64,000 nucleotides of DNA from contig JACYLQ010000015.1 in the NCBI GenBank assembly GCA_015272395.1, positions 24,220-88,219 of the forward strand. The letters run 5' to 3'. Source of the DNA: Calothrix sp. C42_A2020_038. Its GTDB lineage: Bacteria > Cyanobacteriota > Cyanobacteriia > Cyanobacteriales > Nostocaceae. Positions 1 to 8,973 of the stretch are shown here, one piece after another (within the stretch, counting starts at the first letter, position 1; every line of letters begins with the position of its first letter). The notes under the pieces are model-generated. The model had not been told where the DNA came from, searched no databases, and was given only the letters and a program-made list of their open reading frames with translations. Both the position numbers and the translations under genes were made by a program.

Positions 1-1038
1 TGCGTCTGTTAACCGCTTCATTAAAGACCATGAGAAACGATATTCATCGTGAAGATATGTACCCCAATTCTCTTTAATGCTGCGGTATGCTGTCCGTAAA
101 TTATAGGAAGGTATCGCTGTTGAAATATGGTGTGGAACGTGAACGTTGATATCGTGGCAAAGATATTCAACCCAACCTGGATAATCACAGTGGATAGTGC
201 CTGACAATTGAGCGATTGCTTCGTTCCACTTTGATGCTTTCTCAAACGCGACATCCGGCGCCGTATGGTGGACGTAAGTAAAAGTACTCATCCAAAAATG
301 ATATACCAACCACGGTAAGACCCAGAATTTAATCAAACCCCAGATTCCAGTTGTAATAATTAGCGCTGGGAAAAAAATTGCAGAAAATATTGTTACAACT
401 GCAATCGAAAGCTTTATTTTAGGACGGTCTTTTTCTAAAAAGTTATTGGGGTTAAAGTGTATCATCGCCCAATGTCCAATCGAACCAAGCCACCACAGTC
501 TTTTTGTTAAAAAGATTTTGAGAATTAGGCGCCATGTCAGACTGCTACTTTCAAAAACCTCTGGTTGAATTGGATGCCAAGCATTATCAAAATTGAGTTT
601 ATTAGTATGCTTGTGATGATAGTTATGCCCGACACGCCAAGCATGGAAAGGATAAATCAATGGCATAAAAACCAAATGCCCAACTAAATCATTTACCCAA
701 CGACGGTTAGAAAACGAACGATGTCCGCAGTCATGTCCAATTACGAAAAAGCCTGTCAAAGCTGTACCAGTGAAAATCCACGCAATGGGTAAAAGGTACC
801 AAGGTGCAACCACCAGACTTACATAGCCTAAAGCAACTAATAAAACATTTATTAATAATCCCGTCCATGCTTTGCGGCTATTCTTTTGAAAGCACTCACG
901 CGGTATGGATTTGATAATGTGCTTCAGCTTGAGGCTATTTTGACTTGTTGGGTCCGCCAGTTCGACAGGGAAGCTATCAGGGATGATAGCTTGTATGCTT
1001 TTACGAGACTCTTCGCTCTTAACTATTGATACTGTCAT
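1..1038 (-). CDS. desA: Acyl-lipid delta-12 (omega-6) desaturase, 3' end cut by window
   Basis: A membrane di-iron desaturase that introduces the delta-12 double bond into acyl chains of membrane glycerolipids, using ferredoxin as donor. Reading leftwards from the ATG at 1038, 346 codons are open to the window edge, so only a few C-terminal residues are missing compared with the usual length of about 350. The three histidine boxes are visible: HDCGH near residue 105, HNYHH near 141 and HVPHH near 310, separated by hydrophobic segments. It lies just downstream of desC on the same strand, the usual cyanobacterial desaturase cluster. The DesA rather than DesB assignment rests on overall recognition of the sequence and is fairly sure. 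Confidence 0.88.
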   Translation of the reverse strand, partial: MTVSIVKSEESRKSIQAIIPDSFPVELADPTSQNSLKLKHIIKSIPRECFQKNSRKAWTGLLINVLLVALGYVSLVVAPWYLLPIAWIFTGTALTGFFVIGHDCGHRSFSNRRWVNDLVGHLVFMPLIYPFHAWRVGHNYHHKHTNKLNFDNAWHPIQPEVFESSSLTWRLILKIFLTKRLWWLGSIGHWAMIHFNPNNFLEKDRPKIKLSIAVVTIFSAIFFPALIITTGIWGLIKFWVLPWLVYHFWMSTFTYVHHTAPDVAFEKASKWNEAIAQLSGTIHCDYPGWVEYLCHDINVHVPHHISTAIPSYNLRTAYRSIKENWGTYLHDEYRFSWSLMKRLTDA

Positions 1039-1081
1039 GAATACCAGAAATGAGAAACTCCTTACTACACAATCACCAAGC

Positions 1082-1109
1082 AAAAGCTAAAAGTTAAAAG
1101 CTAAAAGTA
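1082..1109. repeat. Heptamer tandem repeat (STRR-like), 4 units
   Basis: Four head-to-tail heptamers of the form AAAAG(C/T)T or AAAAGTA occupy the spacer between desC and desA. Short tandem heptamers of this kind are typical of heterocystous cyanobacterial genomes. Similar arrays occur at 34876-34903 and, in degenerate form, at 55151-55185. Confidence 0.75.
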
Positions 1110-1290
1110 TTAACTCATAACTAACTTGTTCAGGCGTGATCAAATCGCGCTTTAACTTTTCACCCTTGATGATTTGAGTAAAGTTTTGTTACAGTAGCGA
1201 TTTGGATTATACCAGTAAATCGCCATATCTTATCCCCCGTCCACTATTATCTAGCAGTTACAGGGGATGAGATGTTTGTTGCAGATTTTT

Positions 1291-2124
1291 TTATACTGCG
1301 GAACCTGATTGTTTTTTAGGCGCCAGTTTAATGTTTGTTGCTAAACCAAGGACTTGTAAAACTTGAATAGTTATCCAAGTAAAGTCAATTTCCCACCACT
1401 CCAAACCATGACGAGCAGAGTATTGGAAAGCATGATGGTTATTGTGCCAACCTTCACCGTAGGTAAGCAAAGCTACCCACCAGCAATTGGTTGAATGGTC
1501 TCCAGATTCATAAGTACGATAGCCGAACTTATGAGTAGCACTATTAACAAACCAGGTAAAATGCCATACGAGGATAAGGCGAAGGAAAACACCCCAAACA
1601 ACGAATGACCAACCACCAATTAGTAGCAGTGACACACCCAGGATAACCTGGAGTAAAATCATATTTTTTTGTAAAAACTGGTAAACTGGGTCGTCACCAA
1701 TATCTTTCGTAAAGCGGGGAACATCGGCAAAGGCGGGAGATTTGTAAAACATCCAGCCGATATGACTCCACCAAAAACCCTTGTTGGAATCATGAGGATC
1801 TTGTTCTTGATCTGAGTGCAAGTGGTGGATACGATGCATACCCGTCCAATCGATTGGCCCACCTTGGCATGAGAGAGTACCACAAAAAGCGAGAAAATAC
1901 TCAAGCCATTTTGGAGTTTGGAAGCTGCGGTGGGTAATTAATCGATGAAACCCAAGGGTGATACCGAGGCAACCCGTTAGCCAATAAAGGAACACACACA
2001 AGCCAACTGCTTGCCAGCTAAAGTTGCTCGGAAGTAGAGCAAACAAAGCACCAACGTGCAAGCTAGAGAAAAATAAGATGTGAGTCCAATTGAGGTCAGA
2101 TTTGGTTGATGTAGCAATTGTCAT
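1291..2124 (-). CDS. desC: Acyl-lipid delta-9 desaturase
   Basis: This desaturase places the first double bond (delta-9) in stearoyl chains bound to membrane lipids. The histidine boxes are HRLITH, HRIHH and HNNHH in the expected order, with four predicted membrane spans between them. The ATG at 2124 gives 277 residues, matching the usual size near 272. A longer reading from 2157 would add eleven residues that family members do not have. It is followed on the same strand by desA after about 250 bases, so the two may be co-transcribed. It is divergent from the PLP enzyme at 2265. Confidence 0.9.
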   Translation of the reverse strand: MTIATSTKSDLNWTHILFFSSLHVGALFALLPSNFSWQAVGLCVFLYWLTGCLGITLGFHRLITHRSFQTPKWLEYFLAFCGTLSCQGGPIDWTGMHRIHHLHSDQEQDPHDSNKGFWWSHIGWMFYKSPAFADVPRFTKDIGDDPVYQFLQKNMILLQVILGVSLLLIGGWSFVVWGVFLRLILVWHFTWFVNSATHKFGYRTYESGDHSTNCWWVALLTYGEGWHNNHHAFQYSARHGLEWWEIDFTWITIQVLQVLGLATNIKLAPKKQSGSAV

Positions 2125-2264
2125 GCAGTAACCTATTCGGGGGATTTGTTCAGCCAAAACAAAGCGTTTTTTCGTTTCGGTTCGGCGTACCTTTGTTGAG
2201 CATAGCTTTTATTGCTATGCGCCATAAATCCACAAAGTAGTAATTTATTGTGAATGAGGGACTG

Positions 2265-3503
2265 ATGAACAGCTTGGAACAGCTGCGGGACGCAGAACAG
2301 GCACTGTTACAGATTTTTTCTGGAATTGACCTCCAGGTCAAGCAAAATCTCCAAAAAGTGCTAAATTCCTTTCGCCATCATAGTGTTGGAGCGCACCATT
2401 TTGCAGGTGTCACCGGATACGGACACGATGATATTGGGCGTGAAACTTTAGATAAAGTCTTTGCTTCGGTCATGGGTGCTGAAAAAGCAGCTGTACGAGT
2501 GCAGTTTGTTTCGGGAACTCATGCTATCGCTTGTGCTTTGTTTGGTGTGCTTCGTCCTGGTGATGAGATGCTAGCCGTAGCTGGCGCGCCCTATGACACT
2601 TTAGAAGAAGTTATTGGTTTAAGGGGTAGCTCTCAAGGCTCCCTTTTAGAGTTTGGCATAAGTTATCGTCAATTGGCTTTAACTTCTGATGGGACGATAG
2701 ATTGGTCTGCTTTGAGCCAAGCAATCAAAGAAAATACTCGCTTAGTTTTAATCCAACGTTCCTGTGGCTATTCATGGCGCCCTAGTTTGTCGATTTGCGA
2801 TATTGAAAAAATAATTAATATTGTTAAGCAACAAAATCCTAGTACTGTTTGTTTCGTTGATAACTGCTACGGTGAATTTATCGAAACTCAAGAACCTACT
2901 GATGTTGGCGCCGATTTAATGGCAGGTTCATTAATCAAAAATCCAGGTGGTACGATTGTTACCGCAGGCGGTTACGTTGCAGGTCGTGCTGATTTAGTCG
3001 AAGCTGCTGCATGTCGTCTGACCGCACCTGGCATTGGTACCGAAGGAGGTGCCACCTTCGACCAACTCAGACTACTATTTCAAGGTTTATTTTTGGCGCC
3101 GCAAATGGTTGGAGAAGCGATGAAAGGCACTCACCTAACAGGTTACATATTCGACAAACTAGGTTATCCTGTTAACCCACCACCAATGGCACCGCGTCGT
3201 GATGTTATTTGCGCCATTAAACTTGGTTCCCCTAAAAAACTAATCGCTTTTTGTAAAGCTATTCAACAAAACTCTCCTATTGGTTCCTATCTCGACCCGA
3301 TCCCCGACCAAATGCCAGGATACGAAAGTCAAGTCGTAATGGCAGGGGGTACTTTTATCGAAGGTAGTACATTAGAATTCTCTGCCGATGGACCGTTGCG
3401 TGAACCGTATATAGTCTACTGTCAGGGTGGGACACACTGGACACACGTGGCAATTGCCTTAGAGGCCGCAATTGATGCAGTAGGTGCAGAATCAACATAT
3501 TAG
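2265..3503 (+). CDS. Methionine gamma-lyase family (aluminium-resistance-type) PLP enzyme
   Basis: A fold-type I PLP-dependent enzyme of the Met_gamma_lyase family, often annotated as aluminium resistance protein; its physiological substrate is not established. The protein has the family landmarks: a glycine-rich GVTGYGHDD segment near the N-terminus, FVDNCYGEF carrying the PLP-pyridine Asp, and SLIKNPGG with the likely Schiff-base lysine at about residue 225. The ATG at 2265 is preceded by GAGGG at a short distance. An in-frame GTG at 2250 would add five residues. Length (412 residues) is normal. It is a single-gene unit followed by a repeat-rich spacer. Confidence 0.85.
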   Translation: MNSLEQLRDAEQALLQIFSGIDLQVKQNLQKVLNSFRHHSVGAHHFAGVTGYGHDDIGRETLDKVFASVMGAEKAAVRVQFVSGTHAIACALFGVLRPGDEMLAVAGAPYDTLEEVIGLRGSSQGSLLEFGISYRQLALTSDGTIDWSALSQAIKENTRLVLIQRSCGYSWRPSLSICDIEKIINIVKQQNPSTVCFVDNCYGEFIETQEPTDVGADLMAGSLIKNPGGTIVTAGGYVAGRADLVEAAACRLTAPGIGTEGGATFDQLRLLFQGLFLAPQMVGEAMKGTHLTGYIFDKLGYPVNPPPMAPRRDVICAIKLGSPKKLIAFCKAIQQNSPIGSYLDPIPDQMPGYESQVVMAGGTFIEGSTLEFSADGPLREPYIVYCQGGTHWTHVAIALEAAIDAVGAESTY

Positions 3504-3510
3504 TGGTTCG

Positions 3511-3658
3511 TGTCATTAATTTTGGTGGGTTGGCTGGCAACGGATGTATCGGATGTAACAGACGATTTCTTTGTTACAAAAAAGGTTTAGCTACTTAAAA
3601 CTACTCATCCGTTGATCATCCGTTGCCAATCTTTACTATCCGCCAAAACTGATGATAT
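3511..3658. repeat. CAACGGATG miniature inverted-repeat element, copy A
   Basis: An element of about 148 bp ending in imperfect terminal inverted repeats: tgtcattaattttgg on the left and ccaaaactgatgatata on the right. Inner arms are GGCAACGGATG (3536) and CATCCGTTGCC (ending 3627). The same outer and inner arms recur at 40350-40530, and shorter copies occur at 49959 and 50913. No ORF is present, so it looks like a non-autonomous mobile element. Confidence 0.7.
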
Positions 3659-3882
3659 AAATAAACCATTAGACTTTTTGCCATCTACAAAGAAAAGTTC
3701 TCAAAGCTTCCCTTGCCTTTTTAAGACTCACAACATATTTCTTTTTGATGAGTTTTGAATAACTCTATAGGTTGATTTGTGTTTATAGCCTAGGTAAGAG
3801 GTAATTAAGGCTACAAAATGGAAATGTAAATAGTGGTAATGCAGTCAACTTTACATTTTCTACAAAGTAATAATTTAAGTTC

Positions 3883-4983
3883 ATGCACAATTCAATTATG
3901 CTCCCTCGCATTATGTCTGAGGGAGAGAGTGTATATGTAAATACAGTCTCTAGCGCTCAATACGAAGCTGTAGAGAATCAGTTTGTTGAGTTACTAACTA
4001 TTGAAAATTTAGATCAGCAGTTAAGTATCAAACCTGAAATAGTAAAAGAATTTGAGTATGCTTTAACAACAGCACTCATAGCTGCATATGAAAATCGTAC
4101 TGCTGATAACGGCGCCCATCGGTTTCTTCAGCGAATTCTTTACCGTATAAATCGTCTGTGTTTATTTTGGTACGATGACTTACGTAACTATGAAAATGAG
4201 CGTTCTTTGTACCTACAGCAAGTTCGCAATACTATCGAGACAGCTTGGCAGCAATGGGAATTAGCACAAATAGATGTTAATGCTTTACAAAAGTTGGATG
4301 TAAAACAAGCATTGATCGAACGTGTCGTATATGATTTAAACCCAGAACTTTCAGAAGGTAGCCATTATATTCGTGAGGAAATGAGCGAAACTGGTTACAA
4401 GCATTTGCTCGCAATTGGCTCGTTTGATGGATTAGTAGAAGGTAGCCGTTTGTCGCGTATTCTTGGTGGAACTGCAAATCCGATACAGTGTACCTTAGTA
4501 AAAGTGTTGCTTGAAGAGTATGGAAATGGCCGCTTGAGCCGCAAGCATTCTACTTTTTTCGCTCAGATGCTTAATGAGTTTGGTATGAATACTGAACCTG
4601 AAGGCTATTTTGATTTGGTTCCTTGGGAAGTTTTAGCATGTGATAATCATAACTTTTTGACAACGGAACGTAAACGGTATTACTTACGCTATTCGGGAGC
4701 ATTAACATATTTTGAGGTTGCTGGACCAAGTGCATATCGTAACTATTTAACCGCAGCACAAAGATTAGGCCTATCTGATGCGGCAATGGGTTATTGGGAA
4801 CTTCATATTCGTGAAGACGAACGTCATGGTCAATGGATGCTCGAAGACGTGGCTTTACCATTAGCTCAACTTTATCCCAACAATGCATGGGAACTAGTTC
4901 TGGGATATGACCAAGAAAAACTAATGGGAGAGCGCGCGGCAAAAGCTGTTGTTAATTCTATATGTGAAATAGACAAAACTTAG
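3883..4983 (+). CDS. Iron-containing redox enzyme, heme-oxygenase-like diiron (HDO) family
   Basis: A 366-residue all-helical protein resembling the Haem_oxygenas_2 / HDO superfamily, whose members use a non-heme diiron centre to oxidise small molecules or amino acids. Likely metal-binding segments are E211-E212 followed by H222 in LEEYGNGRLSRKH, and E311, D312, H315 in HIREDERHGQWM. An earlier EMSETGY helix could add another carboxylate. The substrate cannot be read from the sequence. A PrmC-like methyltransferase begins 79 bases downstream on the same strand and may share its transcript. The family call is good; the reaction is unknown. Confidence 0.7.
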   Translation: MHNSIMLPRIMSEGESVYVNTVSSAQYEAVENQFVELLTIENLDQQLSIKPEIVKEFEYALTTALIAAYENRTADNGAHRFLQRILYRINRLCLFWYDDLRNYENERSLYLQQVRNTIETAWQQWELAQIDVNALQKLDVKQALIERVVYDLNPELSEGSHYIREEMSETGYKHLLAIGSFDGLVEGSRLSRILGGTANPIQCTLVKVLLEEYGNGRLSRKHSTFFAQMLNEFGMNTEPEGYFDLVPWEVLACDNHNFLTTERKRYYLRYSGALTYFEVAGPSAYRNYLTAAQRLGLSDAAMGYWELHIREDERHGQWMLEDVALPLAQLYPNNAWELVLGYDQEKLMGERAAKAVVNSICEIDKT

Positions 4984-5062
4984 ATGACGCAACGAAAAAA
5001 TTGATCGCTTTACGCACCAACGTGCGAATTTTACGCATCCCACACCTATAAAATTTATTGCC

Positions 5063-5758
5063 ATGAAGGAAATATTTTACTGCCCCGAAGAATCTAACTT
5101 TTACTCTAATTGTTTAGAAAATTTTGTTTTCAGAAATCGTCACAACTTTAAACATGTTGTTGAATTTGGTTCTGGTGATGGTATTCCTGTGATTTATTCA
5201 TTACTTCGGAATCAGTTTACTGGTCTTATACATGGATTTGAGTTAAACACTGCTGCTTGGAAAGTTGCTAATCTAACTATTGATGAATATAGTTTGTCCG
5301 ATAAGTATGTAATTGATAATTCGAGTTTATTTGAATCAAATCAGCCTCAAGCTGAGTGTCTTGTTGCTAATCCTCCTTACTTACCGGCGCCAGATAATGA
5401 TATATATATGCCATTGCTTTTTGGTGGATACGATGGTGCCACAATCACCAATCAACTTTTGACATTAGGCTATGATAATGTTGTAGTGTTGATTTCAAGT
5501 TATTCAAATCCTGTTAGCACAATTGAATGTGCTAAAAACAATGGCTACTATGTAAATAATTTTACAGTCTTACCTTTAGAGTTTGGATACTATAGTTCCG
5601 AGCCAAAAGTCAAAAACCACATAAAGGAAATGCGTAGCAATAAAATGGCATTTTACTCAGGAAATTATTATTTCTTGGCTGGTGTGCTGTTTACAAATTA
5701 CCAACACTCAAGTGTAGATTTATCTAAAGAACTATCTCAAGTTTTGACTGGATTGTAG
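5063..5758 (+). CDS. Class I SAM-dependent methyltransferase (HemK/PrmC-like)
   Basis: A 231-residue Rossmann-fold methyltransferase. The SAM-binding motif I is VEFGSGDG (about residues 35-42), and motif IV is ANPPYLP (near 107-113). NPPY is typical of enzymes that methylate amide or exocyclic nitrogen atoms, such as PrmC glutamine methyltransferases and adenine-N6 enzymes. No DNA target-recognition domain is visible, so a protein or small-molecule amide is the more likely substrate. It follows the diiron enzyme after 79 bases, suggesting a two-gene unit. It is distinct from the larger DNA methyltransferase immediately downstream. Confidence 0.65.
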   Translation: MKEIFYCPEESNFYSNCLENFVFRNRHNFKHVVEFGSGDGIPVIYSLLRNQFTGLIHGFELNTAAWKVANLTIDEYSLSDKYVIDNSSLFESNQPQAECLVANPPYLPAPDNDIYMPLLFGGYDGATITNQLLTLGYDNVVVLISSYSNPVSTIECAKNNGYYVNNFTVLPLEFGYYSSEPKVKNHIKEMRSNKMAFYSGNYYFLAGVLFTNYQHSSVDLSKELSQVLTGL

Positions 5759-5798
5759 ATCAGATGCCTGACTTTTTTACAAAGTCTGGTGTATTATA

Positions 5799-6764
5799 TT
5801 GTGTTTTTTATGCTATAAACTAAATCTTGTAGCCACATATGATAATTCACAAATCTTGATAATCGAACCATTTAATTCGCCATCAATAATTGAAAAACCC
5901 TATTATACTCAAGAATACGGTGCAATTTATTTGGGCGATAGTTCAAAGCTGGTAAAATCTTTTCCTGATAATTATATCGACTTGATACTCACTTCTCCCC
6001 CTTTCCCACTAGGACGTAAAAAAGAATATGGTAATGAGAGTGCCGAAAAATACATCGAGTGGTTTCTACCTTTTGCTTATGAATTTAAGCGAGTACTAAC
6101 AGATACAGGCTCTTTTGTACTTGATTTAGGTGGCACCTATTTACCAGGAAATCCCACACGTAGTATTTATCAATACGAACTTTTAGTAAAACTCTGTAAA
6201 GAAGTAGGGTTTTATTTAGCACAAGAGTTTTACCATTACAACCCTGCGAGGTTGCCAACTCCAGCAGAATGGGTAACTATCAGACGAATTCGTGTCAAAG
6301 ATTCGGTCAATATTGTCTGGTGGCTATCTAAAACTCCAAACCCCTGCGCTGATAACCGTAAAGTTCTGAAGCCATACAGTGACAGTATGAAGCATTTACT
6401 CAAAAATGGGTATAAAGCAAAACTACGACCCAGTGGACACGATATCTCGAACAAATTTCAAAAAGATAACCAGGGTGCAATTCCGCCGAATTTACTTCAA
6501 TTCTCAAATACAGAATCAAATACTCCATACTTGAAGCGTTGTAAAAAAGCAGATATCAAGCCACATCCTGCTCGTTTTCCCCAAGGATTTGCTGAATTTT
6601 TCATTAAATTCCTTACTGATGAAGGGGATATGGTTCTTGACCCTTTTGCTGGTTCTAATACTACAGGTTTTGTTGCAGAACGATTACAGCGTCGATGGAT
6701 AAGTTTTGAGTTGAATGAAGATTATGTAATAGGCAGCAGATATCGATTTGAGGAAACAGACTAG
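5799..6764 (+). CDS. Site-specific DNA methyltransferase, N4-cytosine, M.PvuII-like
   Basis: A beta-class amino-methyltransferase. The catalytic motif TSPPF comes first (about residue 66) and the SAM-binding motif DPFAGSNTTG near the C-terminus (about 285), the order of the beta class; SPPF points to cytosine-N4 methylation. Several blocks (RKKEYGNE, RRIRVKDSVN, YSDSMKHLL, GHDISNKF, HPARFP) resemble M.PvuII as I remember it, so CAGCTG or a related palindrome is a possible target. The start is uncertain: no in-frame ATG is near the N-terminus, and TTG at 5799 is the most upstream choice used here. No restriction endonuclease lies alongside, so it looks solitary. Confidence 0.8.
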   Translation: MCFLCYKLNLVATYDNSQILIIEPFNSPSIIEKPYYTQEYGAIYLGDSSKLVKSFPDNYIDLILTSPPFPLGRKKEYGNESAEKYIEWFLPFAYEFKRVLTDTGSFVLDLGGTYLPGNPTRSIYQYELLVKLCKEVGFYLAQEFYHYNPARLPTPAEWVTIRRIRVKDSVNIVWWLSKTPNPCADNRKVLKPYSDSMKHLLKNGYKAKLRPSGHDISNKFQKDNQGAIPPNLLQFSNTESNTPYLKRCKKADIKPHPARFPQGFAEFFIKFLTDEGDMVLDPFAGSNTTGFVAERLQRRWISFELNEDYVIGSRYRFEETD

Positions 6765-7003
6765 AATATTTATACTATCTTAATATTATTTTAATATATT
6801 TTCGGCAGTATAGATGTATTATAAATTTTATAGATAAATAAATGATTTTGTGAGCGATATCACAATCTCATAGCTTTTATCACCTAGTTTTAGTTCATAG
6901 CACTAGTAGAGTCATAATATTCCCAACTTTTAAGATGGGAGTGTAATTTGCTAGTAATCATTTTTGCAGATATAAAATTATACCTCTGTTGGCAGGGGCT
7001 TAT

Positions 7004-7489
7004 ATGCATATGCTCACAATCACAAGGGTTGCAACACCCGTAATTCGTGCATCCAAAATTGCCTACAAATCTCCTTATATGCACCCGTTGGCGCGGTTTG
7101 TAACAGAGGAGGCTGTTGCAATAATGTTTGGTATTCAAATTGAACAAATTCAGCGGGTTGATTGTTATTGCTATATGGTTTATGTCCATGCCAACCACAT
7201 CAGTAAATTTGTCAGCTATGCTGACTTTCCACCACCACCAGTTGTAGGCGCCAACTATTCGCAAGTGTTTTGGCGATGGCGCCGTCGATGGAGAAAGCGG
7301 TGGAACCGTAAATTCGCGCCAGATTGGTGGCAAAATTTTTATATTAACCAGATACAACAAAGTTTTTGTGACGATGATTTGCTTGATTGGTGGAAAGTGC
7401 TAATCTTGATAAAGTCCGCATTATCCGATGAAGCTTGGCAAAAAATCACACAAGCTTTTCAAAATACTAAGGGTTCTTTGAAGAGTTAG
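7004..7489 (+). CDS. Hypothetical protein, Trp/Arg-rich
   Basis: I do not recognise this protein of about 161 residues. A purine-rich GGCAGGGG sits just before ATG 7004, so that start is preferred over the in-frame TTG at 6989. The N-terminal half is mixed. The centre has a PPPP stretch followed by a strongly basic aromatic block with repeated W-R pairs (WRWRRRWRKRW), and the C-terminus is amphipathic with LLDWWK. The basic block suggests contact with nucleic acid or membrane. It stands alone between the DNA methyltransferase and the SGNH hydrolase. An overlapping antisense frame (6890-7360) was judged a shadow. Confidence 0.5.
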   Translation: MHMLTITRVATPVIRASKIAYKSPYMHPLARFVTEEAVAIMFGIQIEQIQRVDCYCYMVYVHANHISKFVSYADFPPPPVVGANYSQVFWRWRRRWRKRWNRKFAPDWWQNFYINQIQQSFCDDDLLDWWKVLILIKSALSDEAWQKITQAFQNTKGSLKS

Positions 7490-7631
7490 TAAAGACTATC
7501 ACACCTAGCTAGCTTTACAATTGGAGGCGGTGTAAATAAAAATAAAATCTAGTATTTAAAGAAATTTCCTGAAATCAGCTGTTATTAGCTGAGATTAGGG
7601 AGTATACGATTATATGAGGAGAGATAAAGCG

Positions 7632-8624
7632 ATGAAGGATGTATATCTGTTAGCAGCGGGTGTGTTGACAGGGCTGGCAGTGCCGACATCAGCTTTACCT
7701 CAGTTTTCAATCGCCCAACAGGGTATACCTTTAGATTTCAATCTCGGTTCGCAGTCTTCACAGCAGCCACAAGCAACTACGCATCAATTACCACCAGTAG
7801 CTTCTCCAGAAAATTCCACACCTGAGTTTAGTAACCAATTAGTACCAGCCAATACTCCACAACAAACAGCTCAAACCAGACCATTATCTGGAAATCAACT
7901 TTACTATCAACGGTTAGCAGCGCTGCGACTTGGTAGAACTTATACCAGACTTGCGTCTGTAAGCATGGGCGAAAGAATTGATGGTAGGAAAAGTCAACTT
8001 TCTTACGAAGACTGGAAGGGATTATTAGCTTTAGAAGCCCGAGCAATGGCAGATGGTCAAGGTGATAACCGTCTTAGTATTTTGGTCGGAGATTCATTGA
8101 GTATGTGGTTTCCCAAAGATAAATTACCTTCTGGGAAATTGTGGCTTAACCAAGGTATTTCCGGAGATACTTCGACTGGAGTATTAAAGAGAATATCCGC
8201 TTTCTCGAAGACTAGACCTGATGTTATCTATATAATGGCCGGAATTAACGACTTACGACGCGGTACCTCTGATGAGACTATTTTACGTAGTCACCGTCGT
8301 ATTGTTCGCCGCTTACGTCAAGAACATCCCATGACACAAATTATTGTCCAGTCGATATTACCAACCCGATTATCAACTATTTCTAATAATCGCATCCGTA
8401 GTATTAACCAAAAACTTGCGCTCATTGCTAAAGAAGAAGGCGCCAATTACTTAAACATTCATCATTGGTTTACAGACTTTCAAGGTAATCTCAGACCAGA
8501 ATTGACAACCGATGGTTTACATCTGAGCTTGAACGGTTACGAAGTATGGCAAGCTGCAATTCAACAAGTTGAAGCAAAAAACGCTATTTCCACAGCAAAA
8601 AAGTTAAATAAGTTAGGGCTATAG
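7632..8624 (+). CDS. Secreted SGNH/GDSL-type hydrolase
   Basis: An extracytoplasmic esterase/lipase-type hydrolase of the SGNH superfamily, as used on acylated polysaccharides or lipids. The N-terminus is a signal sequence, followed by a Pro/Gln/Thr-rich linker to about residue 90. The catalytic domain has GDSLSMW (block I Ser), NQGISGDTS (block II Gly), MAGINDLR (block III, GxND) and TDGLHLSLNGY (block V, Asp-x-x-His). The start at 7632 is chosen because AGGAGA lies about ten bases upstream; an ATG at 7614 would overlap that ribosome site. Substrate unknown. Confidence 0.85.
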   Translation: MKDVYLLAAGVLTGLAVPTSALPQFSIAQQGIPLDFNLGSQSSQQPQATTHQLPPVASPENSTPEFSNQLVPANTPQQTAQTRPLSGNQLYYQRLAALRLGRTYTRLASVSMGERIDGRKSQLSYEDWKGLLALEARAMADGQGDNRLSILVGDSLSMWFPKDKLPSGKLWLNQGISGDTSTGVLKRISAFSKTRPDVIYIMAGINDLRRGTSDETILRSHRRIVRRLRQEHPMTQIIVQSILPTRLSTISNNRIRSINQKLALIAKEEGANYLNIHHWFTDFQGNLRPELTTDGLHLSLNGYEVWQAAIQQVEAKNAISTAKKLNKLGL

Positions 8625-8973
8625 AAGTTGCTTGCTAGTTATTGTGATCCTCATTACTATACTGCGGCGGATTTAGGGATTTTTGAAAAACATTGACAAT
8701 TTTCAGCCCATCAATATCTGAATCTGAATACCCAAAGTCTTCTGTATAAGCTGACACGAGCAGAATAAATCGGTTGCTTCTGACTAAAACGTTTGAACTT
8801 GGAGTCACTTCCATTTCAGGTTTTCTTTACAATTACCTCTGAGCTTAAAACGATTTATATTTTTTAATGGACAAACCTAAGATTTTTGGCTAAACATGTT
8901 ATGTATAAGTTCTACTTGTATCAACGCAAGCCGAATTTAAGCCAAACAACACAACATAATTAGGTCTAAGCAA
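8625..8973. other. Gene-free spacer, 349 bp
   Basis: No convincing ORF, RNA gene or strong inverted repeat was seen. Short frames are interrupted and lack ribosome sites. The last 60 bases presumably carry the promoter of the secreted protein that follows. Confidence 0.5.

Noticed and set aside
3511..3658. Direct-repeat pattern considered as a CRISPR fragment
   Set aside because: The units are inverted arms without regular spacers, and no cas gene is nearby.
4571..4942. 123-codon antisense frame inside the diiron enzyme gene
   Set aside because: The opposite strand has a well-supported gene with family motifs.
6890..7360. Antisense frame of 156 codons
   Set aside because: It overlaps the plus-strand Trp/Arg-rich gene, lacks a ribosome site, and its composition (Cys/His scatter) looks like a mirror of the real frame.
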